Origin: Gnetum montanum | Lineage: Eukaryota; Streptophyta; Gnetopsida; Gnetales; Gnetaceae | DNA length: 64,000 nt | Direction of reading: 5' to 3' | Assembly (NCBI GenBank): GCA_015680685.1 | Contig: MNCI01020931.1 | Location: 822,662-886,661, forward strand | Shown: positions 10,501 to 20,810 of the stretch, piece by piece | How the letters are laid out: the number at the start of each line of letters is the position of its first letter | Position numbering within the stretch: the first letter of the stretch is position 1 | Made by a program: the position numbers and the translations under genes | Notes under the pieces: model-generated | Databases searched by the model: none | What the model was told of the DNA's origin: nothing | The model's input: only the letters and a program-made list of their open reading frames with translations

Positions 10501-11043
10501 TAAACTTTTGATGATTGATAACATTACTTCAAATGGAAGAAGTAAAATGGCTAAAAAAGGAAGTGTTGAAAATAAAGTTTGTACACTCTAAGAAAATTAT
10601 AGTTTTGAAAAAGAACAATCAAAGAATGAGGATAAATGGGAGCTATACTTTGACAGTTGATGTAATTCAAAAGGTGTAGGAGTTGGTATAGTTATATTAA
10701 GGAATGATTCACCTGAAATACTTAAAGTAATTCATCTATCTTTCCCTTGTACTAACAACAAGGCTGAGTATGAAGCTTTATATATTGGTATAAGAATAGC
10801 TCTAAAAAAAAAGATCAAAGTAATCACTATAAAAGAAGACTCAAGATTAGTTTGTGAACAAGTAGCTCATTCTTAAGACCTTATAAGCAACTTGCTTGTA
10901 AGATGTTAGATCAGTTTCAACATTGCCAAACAAAGCATATAAATAGAGCAAAGAATCTTATAGCAAATGATTTGGCAAAAGCAGCTTCAACATTGGATAT
11001 GCAAATAATAGAAATTTACAAAGATGTAATGGTTGAAGAAGAA
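10501..11043 (+). pseudogene. Element B extra RNase H (archaeal-type) placed before RT
   Basis: From 10,631 the frame reads KWELYFDS then, after a stop, CNSKGVGVGIVILRNDSPEI, then PCTNNKAEYEALYIGIRIAL and ITIKEDSRLVCEQV. After a frameshift near 10,860 it continues SSFLRPYKQLACKMLDQF and NLIANDLAKAAS. This matches type I RNase H of the archaeal/plant kind: Asp in FDxSCNS, Glu in AEYEAL, Asp in EDSRL and Asp in ANDLAKAAS, the DEDD set. The same domain is present at the same place in C and D. In Tat elements such as Ogre and Retand, as I recall, the second RNase H lies between native RNase H and integrase; here it precedes RT. Confidence 0.85.
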
Positions 11044-12279
11044 CATTAGCCATCAGTACCAGATAATATAAGATATTTACAAGAATTTTAAGATGATGAT
11101 CAAGTACTAAGATTTATGAAAAATAAACAAGAATTTGAGGGTCAAGTAATACCCGAAACGTCATCAAATTCTAGAGCTAATTTCATTCCAAAAAAGATAA
11201 TTGACTTAGAACATGAATTCAAGAAAAATTTACTTACTAAAAAGGATATACAAAACCCAGATAGTCAAGCTTTCGAGGTAGTGAATTTTGAATTAGACAG
11301 GATGCCAAAGATGTTGAATGTTACAAAGGAAAGATATTCAAATTTCAAGTAAAACTTGTTAACATGTCTAAGAAATAATTTGGATAATTTTGTTTGGTCT
11401 TATGATGATCTTAAAGCTTTTAGGCAAGATGTGATGACACATAAAATTCCTTTAATAAAAGGTTGTAAAATAGTTAAGCAAAAACAAAGGAAATTTAATC
11501 TATTATTTGAACCAGCTATGGAAGCTGAAATCAAGAAGTTGTTACAAGTACAAATCATATATCCAATATGATATTCTACATGGCTTGCTAACCTTGTTCT
11601 AGTGAGAAAGAAAAATGGTGATATAAGGCTTTGTGTAGACTTTAGAAATCTAAATGATGCTTCAAAAAAGGATAAGTATCCATTTCCAAGAATTGATGAG
11701 ATGTTGATTAAAGTCTCAGGTTGTCAAGTATATTCTTTCTTAGATGGTTTCTTAGGTTATAATCAAATCGTGGTAGACAAGAATGATAAATACACAATAG
11801 CATTTATCACCAAATGGAAAACTTTCGCTTACCAAAGAATGCCATTTGGATTGTCAAATGCTGGAGCTACTTTCCAAAGAGAAATGGATTTAGCATTTAA
11901 GGATTTATTAGGAAAATTCATGGTGGTTTATTTGGATGATATTACAATATTCTCAAAGAAAAAAGATCATATTAATCATCTCCAGCAAGTTTTCGACAGA
12001 TGTCGTGAGTTTGGTATTTCATTAAATCCTAAGAAGTGTATCTTCAGGGTTAAATCCAGAAGCTTATTAGGCCATGTGATATGTCAAGAAGGAATTTCCA
12101 TAGACAATTCCCAAATCCAAGCAGTACAGAATATTGAACATCTCACATGTAAGAAATCTCTTAGATCTTTCTTTAGGAAGATAACCTTTGTGAAAAATTT
12201 CATCCCCAGGTTTACTGAAATTACTAAGCCTTTGATGTGTATGTTTAAAAAGGATGTCCAAGTAGAGAAAACACAAGAG
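11044..12279 (+). pseudogene. Element B reverse transcriptase
   Basis: After a linker (ANFIPKKIIDLEHEFKKN, then LLTKKDIQ) the RT begins near 11,400. Readable blocks are AMEAEIKKLLQVQIIYPI, VRKKNGDIRLCVDFRNLN, DKYPFPRIDEML, SFLDGFLGYNQI, AFITKWKTFAYQRMPFGLS, VVYLDDITIFSK and LLGHVICQEGISI. They cover RT motifs from the thumb-proximal primer grip back to the fingers, including YLDD. The longest uninterrupted piece (11,602-12,459) also runs into RNase H. Stops lie at 11,350 and 11,569. This is a normal Ty3/gypsy RT and the least damaged part of the polyprotein. Confidence 0.93.
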
Positions 12280-12850
12280 TCAGAGAGAGCTTTATTAGAA
12301 ATTAAAAATGCTATACAAGAGGCTCCATATTTGGTGAAGCCTAGACTTAAAGAAGACTTTTGGTTATATTCTTTTGCTTCGAATGATTCTATCGCTACCA
12401 TTTTAACACAAAAAGATGATGAAGGTCAAGATAAACCAATTGGATTTTTTGGATATTAGTTGAAAGGTTCAGAATTAAATTATTCAAACTTAGAGAAAAA
12501 AGCTTTTGCAGTCATTAAAGCACTTCAGCATTTTAAATATTATTTGGAAAGTTCATTAGTCCACATTATGCTAATTGAACCTACAGTCAAGCGATTCCTA
12601 GCCCAAAATGAGATTGGATTAAAAAAATGAAAATGGCTTATAAAGTTGCAAAGTTTCAGATTTTCATTGAAAATATGCAAAATAATTAAGGAAATTGGAT
12701 TTGCCAAGTTAATGGCTAGAGAAAATGAAGTATGTACACTTGACACCCATGAAGAGAATTGGTATGATGAAATTCTCAAATTTCTTAATACAAGGAAAAT
12801 CCCAAATAATTTAACTGCAAGTCAAAAGAGAGCTTTCTTCAAAAGGGCAT
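12280..12850 (+). pseudogene. Element B native RNase H, catalytic residues lost
   Basis: Directly after RT the frame reads DFWLYSFASNDSIATILTQK, DKPIGFFGY (stop), then LNYSNLEKKAFAVIKALQHF and YYLESSLVHIMLIEPTVKRF. The fold matches the usual Ty3/gypsy RNase H. The catalytic Asp of YTDAS is Phe (YSFAS) and the TDH Asp is replaced (IEP); only the Glu of the ExE-helix (NLEKKAF) remains. The rest to 12,850 is the linker to integrase. Loss of activity together with an extra RNase H in the same element parallels the tether domain of retroviruses; with one copy, decay after insertion cannot be excluded. Confidence 0.8.
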
Positions 12851-14006
12851 AAAGATTCATTATTAAATATGGAATATTATACAGAAAAATTTTTTGAGGG
12901 GTTTTATTGGAATGTGTTCATAATGATCAAATTAGTTTCATTTTGGAACAATTTCATGATCATTTGAATTTGTTTTATGAATCCCCTAAGTCGACTATGC
13001 AACATATACTTTGATATGGATATTACTTGCCTTTCATATATCATGACATTAGTTCAAAGATTCAAAAATGCTATAAATGTCAAATTCATGGGCCCAAGAT
13101 TAAAAAGGCTAGAGCCACTTTAAAGCCAGTAGTTGCAGATAAACCATTTCAGCAATGGGGTTTGGATTTTATTGGTACAATTACTCCTTCAAGAGCTGGA
13201 CACAAGTTTATTGTCATAGCTACTAATTATTTCATAAAATGGTTTGAAGCAAAGGCTTTAAGAGGAAGTTCAGCATCAGATGTGATTAAGTTTATAGAAG
13301 ACCACATTCTAAGTAGATTTGGTCTACCCGAAGTGTTAGTGTTAGACAATGGACCCACCTTCAAATCTGAAGAGTTTATCAGATGGGCATCAGAAAAATC
13401 TATTTTCTTATTTTCCTCATCAAATTATTATCCTCAAGGAAATGGCCTAGCAGAATCCACCAATAAAAAGCTTATCACTTATATCAAGAAATTGATGGAT
13501 GGAAATCTAGGAAATTGGATCGATTATTTACAATCTGCATTATGGTCAGATCGAATTAGATTCAAGAGAGTCATTAGGACATCACCATATAACTTAGTTT
13601 ATGGTTTGCTAGCTAGAATTATAAATAAGATTGTAAGCTCAACTTTTAAATTTGTATAAAGATATAGTGAAAAAACTGATAAAGATAGAAGTTTCATGAC
13701 TTTGCTTATTAAAAGAGAAGCTGAAGTAGATAAGGCAAGGGATAATTTGTTACAGAATACCTCTCAAGTTAAAAGATGGTTTGATAGGAAATCTTTGAAA
13801 AGAAATTTCAAGATAGGAGACCTTGTCCTATTATGGAATATGAAAAAACCTAACAAGTTTACATTGACATGGATTGGTCCCTTTCAAATTACAAAGCAAT
13901 TGTCAGAGGATACTTACAAATTATCAACTTTGGATGGCATGGAATTGCAATTTCCATATAATGTTTCGCATATAAAACATTATTTGGGACAATTGCATAT
14001 AGCTTG
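12851..14006 (+). pseudogene. Element B integrase
   Basis: The zinc-binding part is degraded but visible (FHDHLNLF ... CYKCQIHGP). The core reads WGLDFIGTITPSRAGHKF with the first Asp, LVLDNGPTFKSEEF with the second and GNGLAESTNKK with the Glu; 35 residues separate the second Asp and the Glu. The C-terminal part reads TSPYNLVYGLLA, KRNFKIGDLVLLWNMKKPN, TWIGPFQITKQLSEDTYKL and ends HYLGQLHIA with TGA at 14,005. A stop at 13,657 separates core from C-terminus. It inserts cDNA into chromosomes in active relatives. All three catalytic residues survive here. Confidence 0.93.
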
Positions 14007-14449
14007 AAGTTGTCCTTATACAAAATAATATATGTATATACTATTCGGTATAATATTACTAGGAATATAGTATTAATTATTATGTTTAATTATGCTATTG
14101 GTATATAGTTAAATAAGTAGATAGTATATTATAATAGTAGATATATTTAGGATTAATTTACTTAAATTAGAAAATAGTTTTCCTTCAAGTGAGGCAAGTG
14201 AAAGCCTACAAGTCAAACAAGTGGAATTCTACAAGTATGATAAGTGGAGAAGGTGACTCATCCACCACTTAGAGAGGATTATGACAAATGGTTAGAATGC
14301 CTAAAAAGAAGGAAAATTGGTTGAAGACTCTTGGGGCAATTTCAAATTTCTAGCACCTATAAAAAGAGGGTTAGGTTGCCTAGGATTTCATCATCTTTTA
14401 ATTCAAGTTAAGTAGGGAAAGTAAGAGAGCACTAATTTGAAAGAGGGAG
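14007..14449 (+). other. Post-integrase spacer of element B with TATA-like box
   Basis: This very AT-rich spacer has no ORF. TATAAAAAG at 14,358-14,366 has the context CCTATAAAAAGAGGG, closely resembling the LTR promoter (CCCTATAAAAAGGC). It lies 84 bp before the ATG of the ORF at 14,450, so an internal promoter is plausible. Confidence 0.5.
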
Positions 14450-14863
14450 ATGGAGTTTGGGAGAGCAATGAGAAAGCCTTTTATTCCATATGTGATGGGA
14501 TGTTGCCTTGAACATGTGTTGAAGGCTTACCTAAAAGCTAGATCATGTGGAGCTTCGAAAGAGTGTCCTTTCATGGCTTGGTTGTTCGATGAATTTTCTT
14601 TCCTCACAAGAGGTTTGAAGATAAAGTCCAATGTTTGGGGGTGATATCAAGATTGCACCAAAGAAGAGGAGAGAGGAGAAGAGCGACCAACCAATGAAGA
14701 GTCATCATGGGCATGGGAAGAAGCATTTGTATCCCAAGAGGAAAATGAAGGACCCAATTGAGAAGAACAAAAGAGTGAATCTGAAAAGAGTGCTGAGGAA
14801 AAAGTTCCAGTAGATCAAGTTGAGAGCTCCACCAAGCTAGAAAACAACAGAAATTTCTTATGA
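14450..14863 (+). pseudogene. Element B extra ORF after integrase (unknown protein)
   Basis: From ATG 14,450 one frame runs to TGA 14,861, interrupted by TGA codons at about 14,642 and 14,759. The N-terminal 65 residues are neutral to basic with several Cys (VMGCCLEHVLKAYLKARSC, CPFMAWLFDEF). The C-terminal half is acidic and hydrophilic (CTKEEERREERPTNEE, KSESEKSAEEKVPVDQVE). No signal peptide or membrane segment is evident. I do not recognise a family. It sits on the sense strand between integrase and the polypurine tract, where some Tat and Athila elements carry a third ORF. Both internal stops could come from C-to-T changes (CGA to TGA). It could also be a captured host gene fragment. Confidence 0.55.
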
Positions 14864-15117
14864 AACAGTTAGAGAGATGAGGATTCCTACTAGGGTAACC
14901 CTCACAATTCAGTTTCCATCCCAAGAATAGTCCATGAAGGACTTGATAATGTACACTTTGTTGTTTTTCTTAGGAAGGAGGTTTTTATACTATCAAACCT
15001 TATGTTTGATAGAAATTTTCCTCCAAAAAGATTTCTATTCAGCTATAAAAATTCAATGAAAGTTTCAGTATGTTTCAGTTTAAGAAAAAAATGGGGTTGC
15101 ATAATTTTTAAGCTTTT
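14864..15117 (+). other. Untranslated 3' interior of element B
   Basis: I see no coding similarity or repeats between the extra ORF and the purine tract. Confidence 0.5.
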
Positions 15118-15131
15118 TAAAGGGATAGAAA
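15118..15131 (+). other. Polypurine tract of element B
   Basis: The run AAAGGGATAGAAA ends exactly at the first base of the 3' LTR (TGTTGG at 15,132). It is interrupted by one T but is in the expected place. Confidence 0.65.
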
Positions 15132-18100
15132 TGTTGGCTCATTTGGCCATTTCATGGAACAGGTTGGCAGGATTAAATTGGTTAAGATTTTTTGGAAAAG
15201 TGGCAAAAATTTCAATTTGAGAGGAAAATAATAAGTTAACAACAACATTCTTTTCCATTCCTATAGTAAGATTATAAATCTTTGAGCATTGCATTTTACA
15301 GGGCAGCAATATAGATATATAAATATATTATGATACACTAGGCTTTACGGATGAATATCTTGATAATCTCAATGCTTACTTCCCATAACCAAAGTCTAGC
15401 GTTATTATGAAGAAAGTTCAATTTATCATTTATATGATATAAATCTATACCAGATCAAAGAGCATCTTGAGTCAAATTGATGTTTTATCCATTTCATTTT
15501 GGGAAAGCATAGCTCCGAAGCAACACCAATTCAACAGTTTGGTGCAGGGTGAAGTTATTTCTCCTATAAATCGTCTAAAATTTTGTGGCCAACATTTTTT
15601 ATTCATGAAAGCTCTGAAGCTAAACAAGCCTATGAATTTACTGCACTATTTTCTCCAAAAAACTGGCAGCCAAAGACCATCGCAAGCACTCAGGGCTGGC
15701 GCTGGTGCTATGGAGGCAGCTATAAATTGGAGGACTTAGGGTTATTTTCTTGCTTGCCTGCACAAATCATTGCAAATAGATCCAAATTTATTCCTCCAAT
15801 CTATGTTTTTCCATGTCTTTTATTTGCGTTTGGTTGCTTATGCTTGTTGCCACAAAGCTAGAGCTCCTGAGGGTTAGGGAGTGACTGCAGAGAGTCTGTA
15901 AATGATGCGTGTGGTCGATGATTTGGGGGTTGTCTAAGTTCATGTATGGAAAAACACGGTCGCAAGTGGGTGGAGGCCTTAGCCCCTCCTTAGCAATAGC
16001 AATCCTCTTTTTCAACCGCGGCCTACTTGAGTAGGGCGACTTCTACGGTGTGGAGCCACTCACCTGGGCCTTGCATATGCGTGCAAGGGAGGTTTTATTT
16101 GCACTAGTGACGAATGTGGGCGACTTGCTTCATCCCAGTGGCCTGGCGACATCGTTCCAAGTGTCGATGCCACCACACAGAATCACCATCATGAAAATGA
16201 TGTGCTTGTCTCAGAACTTTGAGAGATATGCTTAAAATTAGCGAACAAATGCATGGTGCAGAAAACAGAGTTCAAAATCCTCTACGGGACCAATAACCAC
16301 CAGAAAAGCCCACATTATTGATCTATTCTTGTTTACTTCTTTCTTGGATATTTTCGGGATGCATAATTTAAATAGCATGATGAAATCCAAGAACATGTAT
16401 ACGTATAAAAAAGGTGAGCCAGAAACTAAACATACGCATAGGTGAAGTAAAGGATTATTTTGGTGAAATGCTGGAATTATGAAAGTAACATCAACACGTT
16501 ACTTCAGTTAAAACAAACTAGAGCTGATGCCGCTGCCAATGCCTATTGTTTCGATGGTGTTGTTAGAAGAAATGGAGACGACATTGTTCCAGATGTCAAA
16601 TACAGTTGCAACCACTTGTTGTGCTGTTTAAAATAATATGAGAAATTCAAGGAAGAATAACATAGAGAAATTAAATTAAAATTAATCAATTAAGACATAC
16701 ATAGTGTTAAAGATACTTTGACAATATTGCATTCCAAAAGAGAAAAGAAATTTTTGGGATATTTTTGGATATTTGTGTAACTAAAAGGGTCATTTAGTTA
16801 GTATCAATTTTATTCCTAAAATTTCATGATAATTATAGCTAAATTACTTTCATGAGAATTACTAGGTCTTAATGACATTTAGTAATTAAAATCCTAAATA
16901 AAATAATTAAAATAAATTGGGGATCTTGGATTTATTTTAAAAATAAATAAATAAATTATTATAGGCTATTGCTTATAAAAGCAATATTTGTAATATTTAC
17001 ACATGCCAATGTTAGCATGATTTTCTCCAAAACTTTATGTATAAGTTACAACTTCCTAACTTGTTGGTCAAGTAATTTCCTAACTTGTTGGGCAAGTAAT
17101 ATCTCCTAACTTGTTGGGCAAGTAATATCTCCTAACTTGTTGGGCAAGTTATAACTTCCTTACTTGGGAGAGAAGTTAGCTAAGATATTTTAAAATATGT
17201 AATTACCTTTTGAACCCTATAAAAAGGCTTCAGGGGTAAGAAGAGGAGGGACTCATCACACACTTGGGATCTCACTTTGGATTATTGGAAGATTTGTAAA
17301 CAAGACGTTGTGAAAAATTTCTTGTAAGATGACTTGCTAAAGATATCAATTTTCAGCCTCTTTGTCATAGTCCTGTGAGTCATGTTTATTTTTTTTATTT
17401 TGTTTAAATTGTTTAGCTAGTGGTTTACATAGTATCATGCTTGGCAAGTAACTTTGGGATTTTTAGATTGCTCTTATTGTTTTTGTTGCATAATAGAAGA
17501 TTTCTACTAAAATTTTGCCATAGACGTGCTTGTGTTTGAAAGCCTTAAGAGCATTTTAGTAGTGAATTTGATTATTGTGCAACATATAAGAATTGCTATT
17601 GGGATTGTTGTAAGATGGCCTCTTCTTGTAGTCAAGTCATTGAACGATTCAATAGTCAAGATGGTTCAGAGAATCTTTGGTATTTTGATGGGACCAGGAT
17701 AGCTTTCTTTTATCTTTGAAGTGAATCTCCATGGTATTTCAATCAAAAATTATCAAGTCTTTTGAAGGTTATGTTGAATGCAATTATTGACATCCATTAT
17801 CTAGCTAAAATGGAGTCTCGTACATGATAGTTTACGCAACAATTTTTTGATAGCATAATAGGATTGTCTTGAAAAAATTGCTTATTTGAGCCTTGGAAGT
17901 TTGAACAATTCATAGTTATTTAATTTGGGATAGCTTTATTGTGAAGTGTTTACTCGTATCATTTTACCTTGTTTAAACATTTGAGGTCTTAACACAAATC
18001 TGCTTTCTTTTCTGTCTATTTCCATCGAATCTTGCTCTATTTCTAGTTTTCTTGTGGAACTATCTCTTTCTCTAGGGAAAATTAGAAGTAGATTCGTGGA

Positions 18101-18435
18101 GATGTGCTAAAATGTTTTTAAAAAATTTTATTTGTTACAAGTAGGTATTATAAGGACCACGTAGACTAGGCAATTGAACAAAATAGGAACTCAAAAACTC
18201 ATAGTACTTGGCAAAGCTGGCTGAATCTCTTTACGATAAGTAATTTATAGTTTACACACAACGCAATCATTTCATTTTTCACAACCGCACACCACAATAG
18301 CACACACACATACTCACATTAACTACTGAGTCTATTTGGAGGTATCTAGGCCTTGGTGTTGCCAAAAGACCAGCAAGCACCTAAATCTTGTTCGAGGACA
18401 CTTGTTGGCGGTCGCATCCCAAATAGTCGCCAACA
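15132..18435 (+). mobile_element. 3' LTR of element B, 3,304 bp
   Basis: Starts TGTTGGCTCATTTGG and ends AGTCGCCAACA, matching the 5' LTR along its length. It includes the tandem repeat at 17,055-17,151 and the TATA box at 17,218-17,226. It carries about 30 extra bases near 18,030 (ATTTCTAGTTTTCTTGTGGA) that the 5' LTR lacks but that related elements C and D partly keep, so the 5' LTR probably lost them. Differences from the 5' LTR are mainly transitions and concentrate in the less AT-rich part. Confidence 0.93.
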
Positions 18436-18870
18436 AGTAAATCATCCACTATATAATTATCTTCTCTACCTATATCTTCTATTTTATAGTGATGCAATTG
18501 ATTCATCATTGTATGGACAAGTTGTTTATAATGTTGCAAGAATGAGCTTTTTACTACATGATTACCTTTAATCTTAGTTTACAAACTAGTCTTGAATCTC
18601 CTTTTATGGTGATTACCTTGATTTCTTTTTCCAATGCTAATTTGATTCCAATACTCAAAGCTTCATATTCAACCTTGTTGTTAGTACAAGGGAAAGATAG
18701 ATGAATTTCCCTTAAAATTTTTGGGGAATCATCTTTTACTAGAACTACTCCAACTCCTGCATCTTTGGAGTTACAAGAACTATCGAATTATAATTCTTGC
18801 TTTTTCTCATCTTGATATTCCTCTTTCTTGGAGCTATGAACTTCTTGAAGTGTACAAATTTTGGTTTCAA
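18436..18870 (-). pseudogene. Element C: main part of extra RNase H (minus strand)
   Basis: This is the part of the RNase H that was separated from 5,090 by insertion of B. Read downward from about 18,830 it gives FDSSCNSKD-like sequence, PCTNNKVEYEALSIGIKLAL and the segment leading to the GDSRL block, with stops. It aligns with 55,430-55,069 in D. The sequence at 18,436 continues exactly where 5,090 stops when element B is ignored. Confidence 0.8.
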
Positions 18871-19400
18871 AGGCTTTCATTTCAACAACTTTTTTTTTTC
18901 TTTTCCATTCGAAGTTATGTTTTCCATCATCAATGGCACACTACATATGTATATTTGATTTGGCTCCCCTTTCCATGGTAGCCACATTTGAGAATAATCC
19001 ATTGATATGTAAACTAAGAAATTCTTACTCCAACTTCTACTCAATAAAAGACTATGTAAATCTTGTATATCTACCACTTGAATAGTTACTCTACATTTTA
19101 TATGAAGTTCAAAAAAGATTTCTAATAGAACATTGGGTTGTTGACCCACAATCTTCACTCTACTTTTGTCCACTTGAACAATCTTCTTATTGGATTGCAT
19201 GAGAGTCAAACCAAGTTTTTTATATATGGACAATGGCATAATAGTCGAGGTAGCTCCAAGAATGGCCAAACAATTGTAAAGATACTTATCCTTTAATTTT
19301 ATTGTCAAAAGAAAATGAGGAGCTTCCTTGTCAGAAGTATAATTGTAGGGAGCTTTTGTCGTCTTATCAATGTTAGATACATAGCTTAAATCTAACTCTC
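18871..19400 (-). pseudogene. Element C aspartic protease region (minus strand)
   Basis: The frame from 19,308 down to 18,877 reads MTIKLKDKYLYNCLAILGAT, STIMPLSIYKKLGLTLMQSN, VDKSRVKIVGQQPNVLLEI, LLSRSWSKNFLVYISMDYS and SNGKEKKK. It matches the protease of B and D. The active site DSG is ILG here, so it is inactive. A T-rich run at 18,889-18,900 disrupts the frame downstream. Confidence 0.85.
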
Positions 19401-20810
19401 CAACTCTTTTTTTTTCTTTTTACCTTTGGTGAACTCTAAAGCCTTTCTTTGCTAATCTTCTATCTGTAACAATTGATATATACTAATATTGATCTTGACA
19501 TGTTTAAGATCTTCAATTAAATCATATACTTCATCTTCATAAAATCCTGCTTTCTTCATCCATTTATTAAAAGATTGATTTTGAGTACTTTGCTCTAGTT
19601 GATCTTCTTTACTTTTATTTTTCTCTCTTCTACTTAGTTCAAAAACCTTTCTCTTAGTAAATGGATTAGAAATGACGTTTGGAGGCTTGGAAGTAGTTAA
19701 TCTTTCTTTTGATCATATATTATATCCATTTTCTTCATTGGTAGTACACCCTTCATCTAATAATATATTCTCTTTAGAACTTGATAGGGAAGAGGTATCA
19801 CTATATCCATTGTCAAAAGATTTGCTCACATAATGAACACTATATAGCTCATTATTTGATTCAATATCAAGGAAGTTAGACATAGAAAGATCATTTTCAT
19901 CATCTTCTACTAACTTAGCATCTTAATGCTTATATTTTCTATTTTTTCTTCTTCCTTGATTTTAGCTTTTGCAAAAGCTTTTTCTAGTTTCACTATTTTG
20001 TTGGATAAGTCTCATTAATTGTCATTTTACAGATTCTCTGCTTTCCAACTTCTGCTCTTCCTTAATACAATATGATCCTAGTAATGCTTTATGTTGAGCG
20101 AAATCTTGCATAGAAACCATCATTTTTTCTTCTCTTTTTTAAGTTGTGATAATTTCTTCATTGTTCAAGTTCAGTTGTTTTTATAATTATATAGCTTCAC
20201 TAAAGTAGTCATTCAATGTAAGAAACTTCAAAATTCTTCTTAACTAGATTGAAATATTGGATTTCATAGCCTTAAGATAAGTATCTCTAAGAATTTCCTC
20301 TGATGGTCTATTGTCTTTGAAAAAGCCCACAAATTCATTGAAACTTAATATGGAAATCTCTAAGTGACTCTTTGACTTTTTACTTAGCTTGGACTAGCCC
20401 ATAGTACAATTATTGTTGATCTAATTTATTGCCAAACTAGGCTAAGAAAAGACTTTTCATGTCATCCCAATTTGTAATACTATTGCTTAGCAAGTTTGAA
20501 TATCAAACTAAGCTATATACTTTAAATTCGCTACAAGCAACCTACAAACTTGATCTTAGTATTGAATATTTGCATGAGCTAAAGCTAACTCAAATAAGTA
20601 AATGTATTCTTTAGCCAAGTAAACTATTCTATGAATAAAATGTCTAGGAGAATTTTTGTAAATTGTCTTAGGAAGATCTTTGTAATTTTAAAATCCTAAT
20701 GGTGTAACTCCTTGCTAAGGATTTGCCATCCTATTAGAATTTTTTTTGATCTTTGAACTCTTATACTTTTTTTGTCTTCTCTTATAGTTTATATAGTCCC
20801 TATAGTACAT
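19401..20810 (-). pseudogene. Element C gag (minus strand)
   Basis: Decayed match to the gag of B and D. On the minus strand one reads a Ser/acidic region, a Lys/Glu-rich coiled-coil-like part around 20,000 (IVKLEKAFAKAKIK-like) and a capsid part around 20,250-20,550 (LNDYFSEAIQL, WDDMKSLFLA). Many stops and indels are present. Compared with B, the first part of gag and the end of the LTR are missing (join near 20,800), a deletion shared with D and therefore older than the duplication. Confidence 0.75.

Larger units (their letters stand above)
5091..18435 (+). mobile_element. Element B: full-length Tat-like Ty3/gypsy retrotransposon, 13.3 kb, nested in element C
   Basis: Two long direct repeats (5,091-8,371 and 15,132-18,435), both TG...CA, flank gag, protease, an extra RNase H, RT, native RNase H and integrase in that order, then a further ORF and a purine tract. 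A 5-bp target duplication is supported by the empty site in copy 2. The insertion lies within the extra RNase H of the related, opposite-strand element C. Gag through integrase uses three frames because of two frameshifts and carries several stops, so this copy cannot make its proteins. Integrase features (DFIGTITPSRAGHKF; DX35E) and the second RNase H point to the Tat group. Confidence 0.93.

Noticed and set aside
12067-12401. Two overlapping minus-strand open frames within the B reverse transcriptase
   Set aside because: They are mirrors of a well-supported RT frame.
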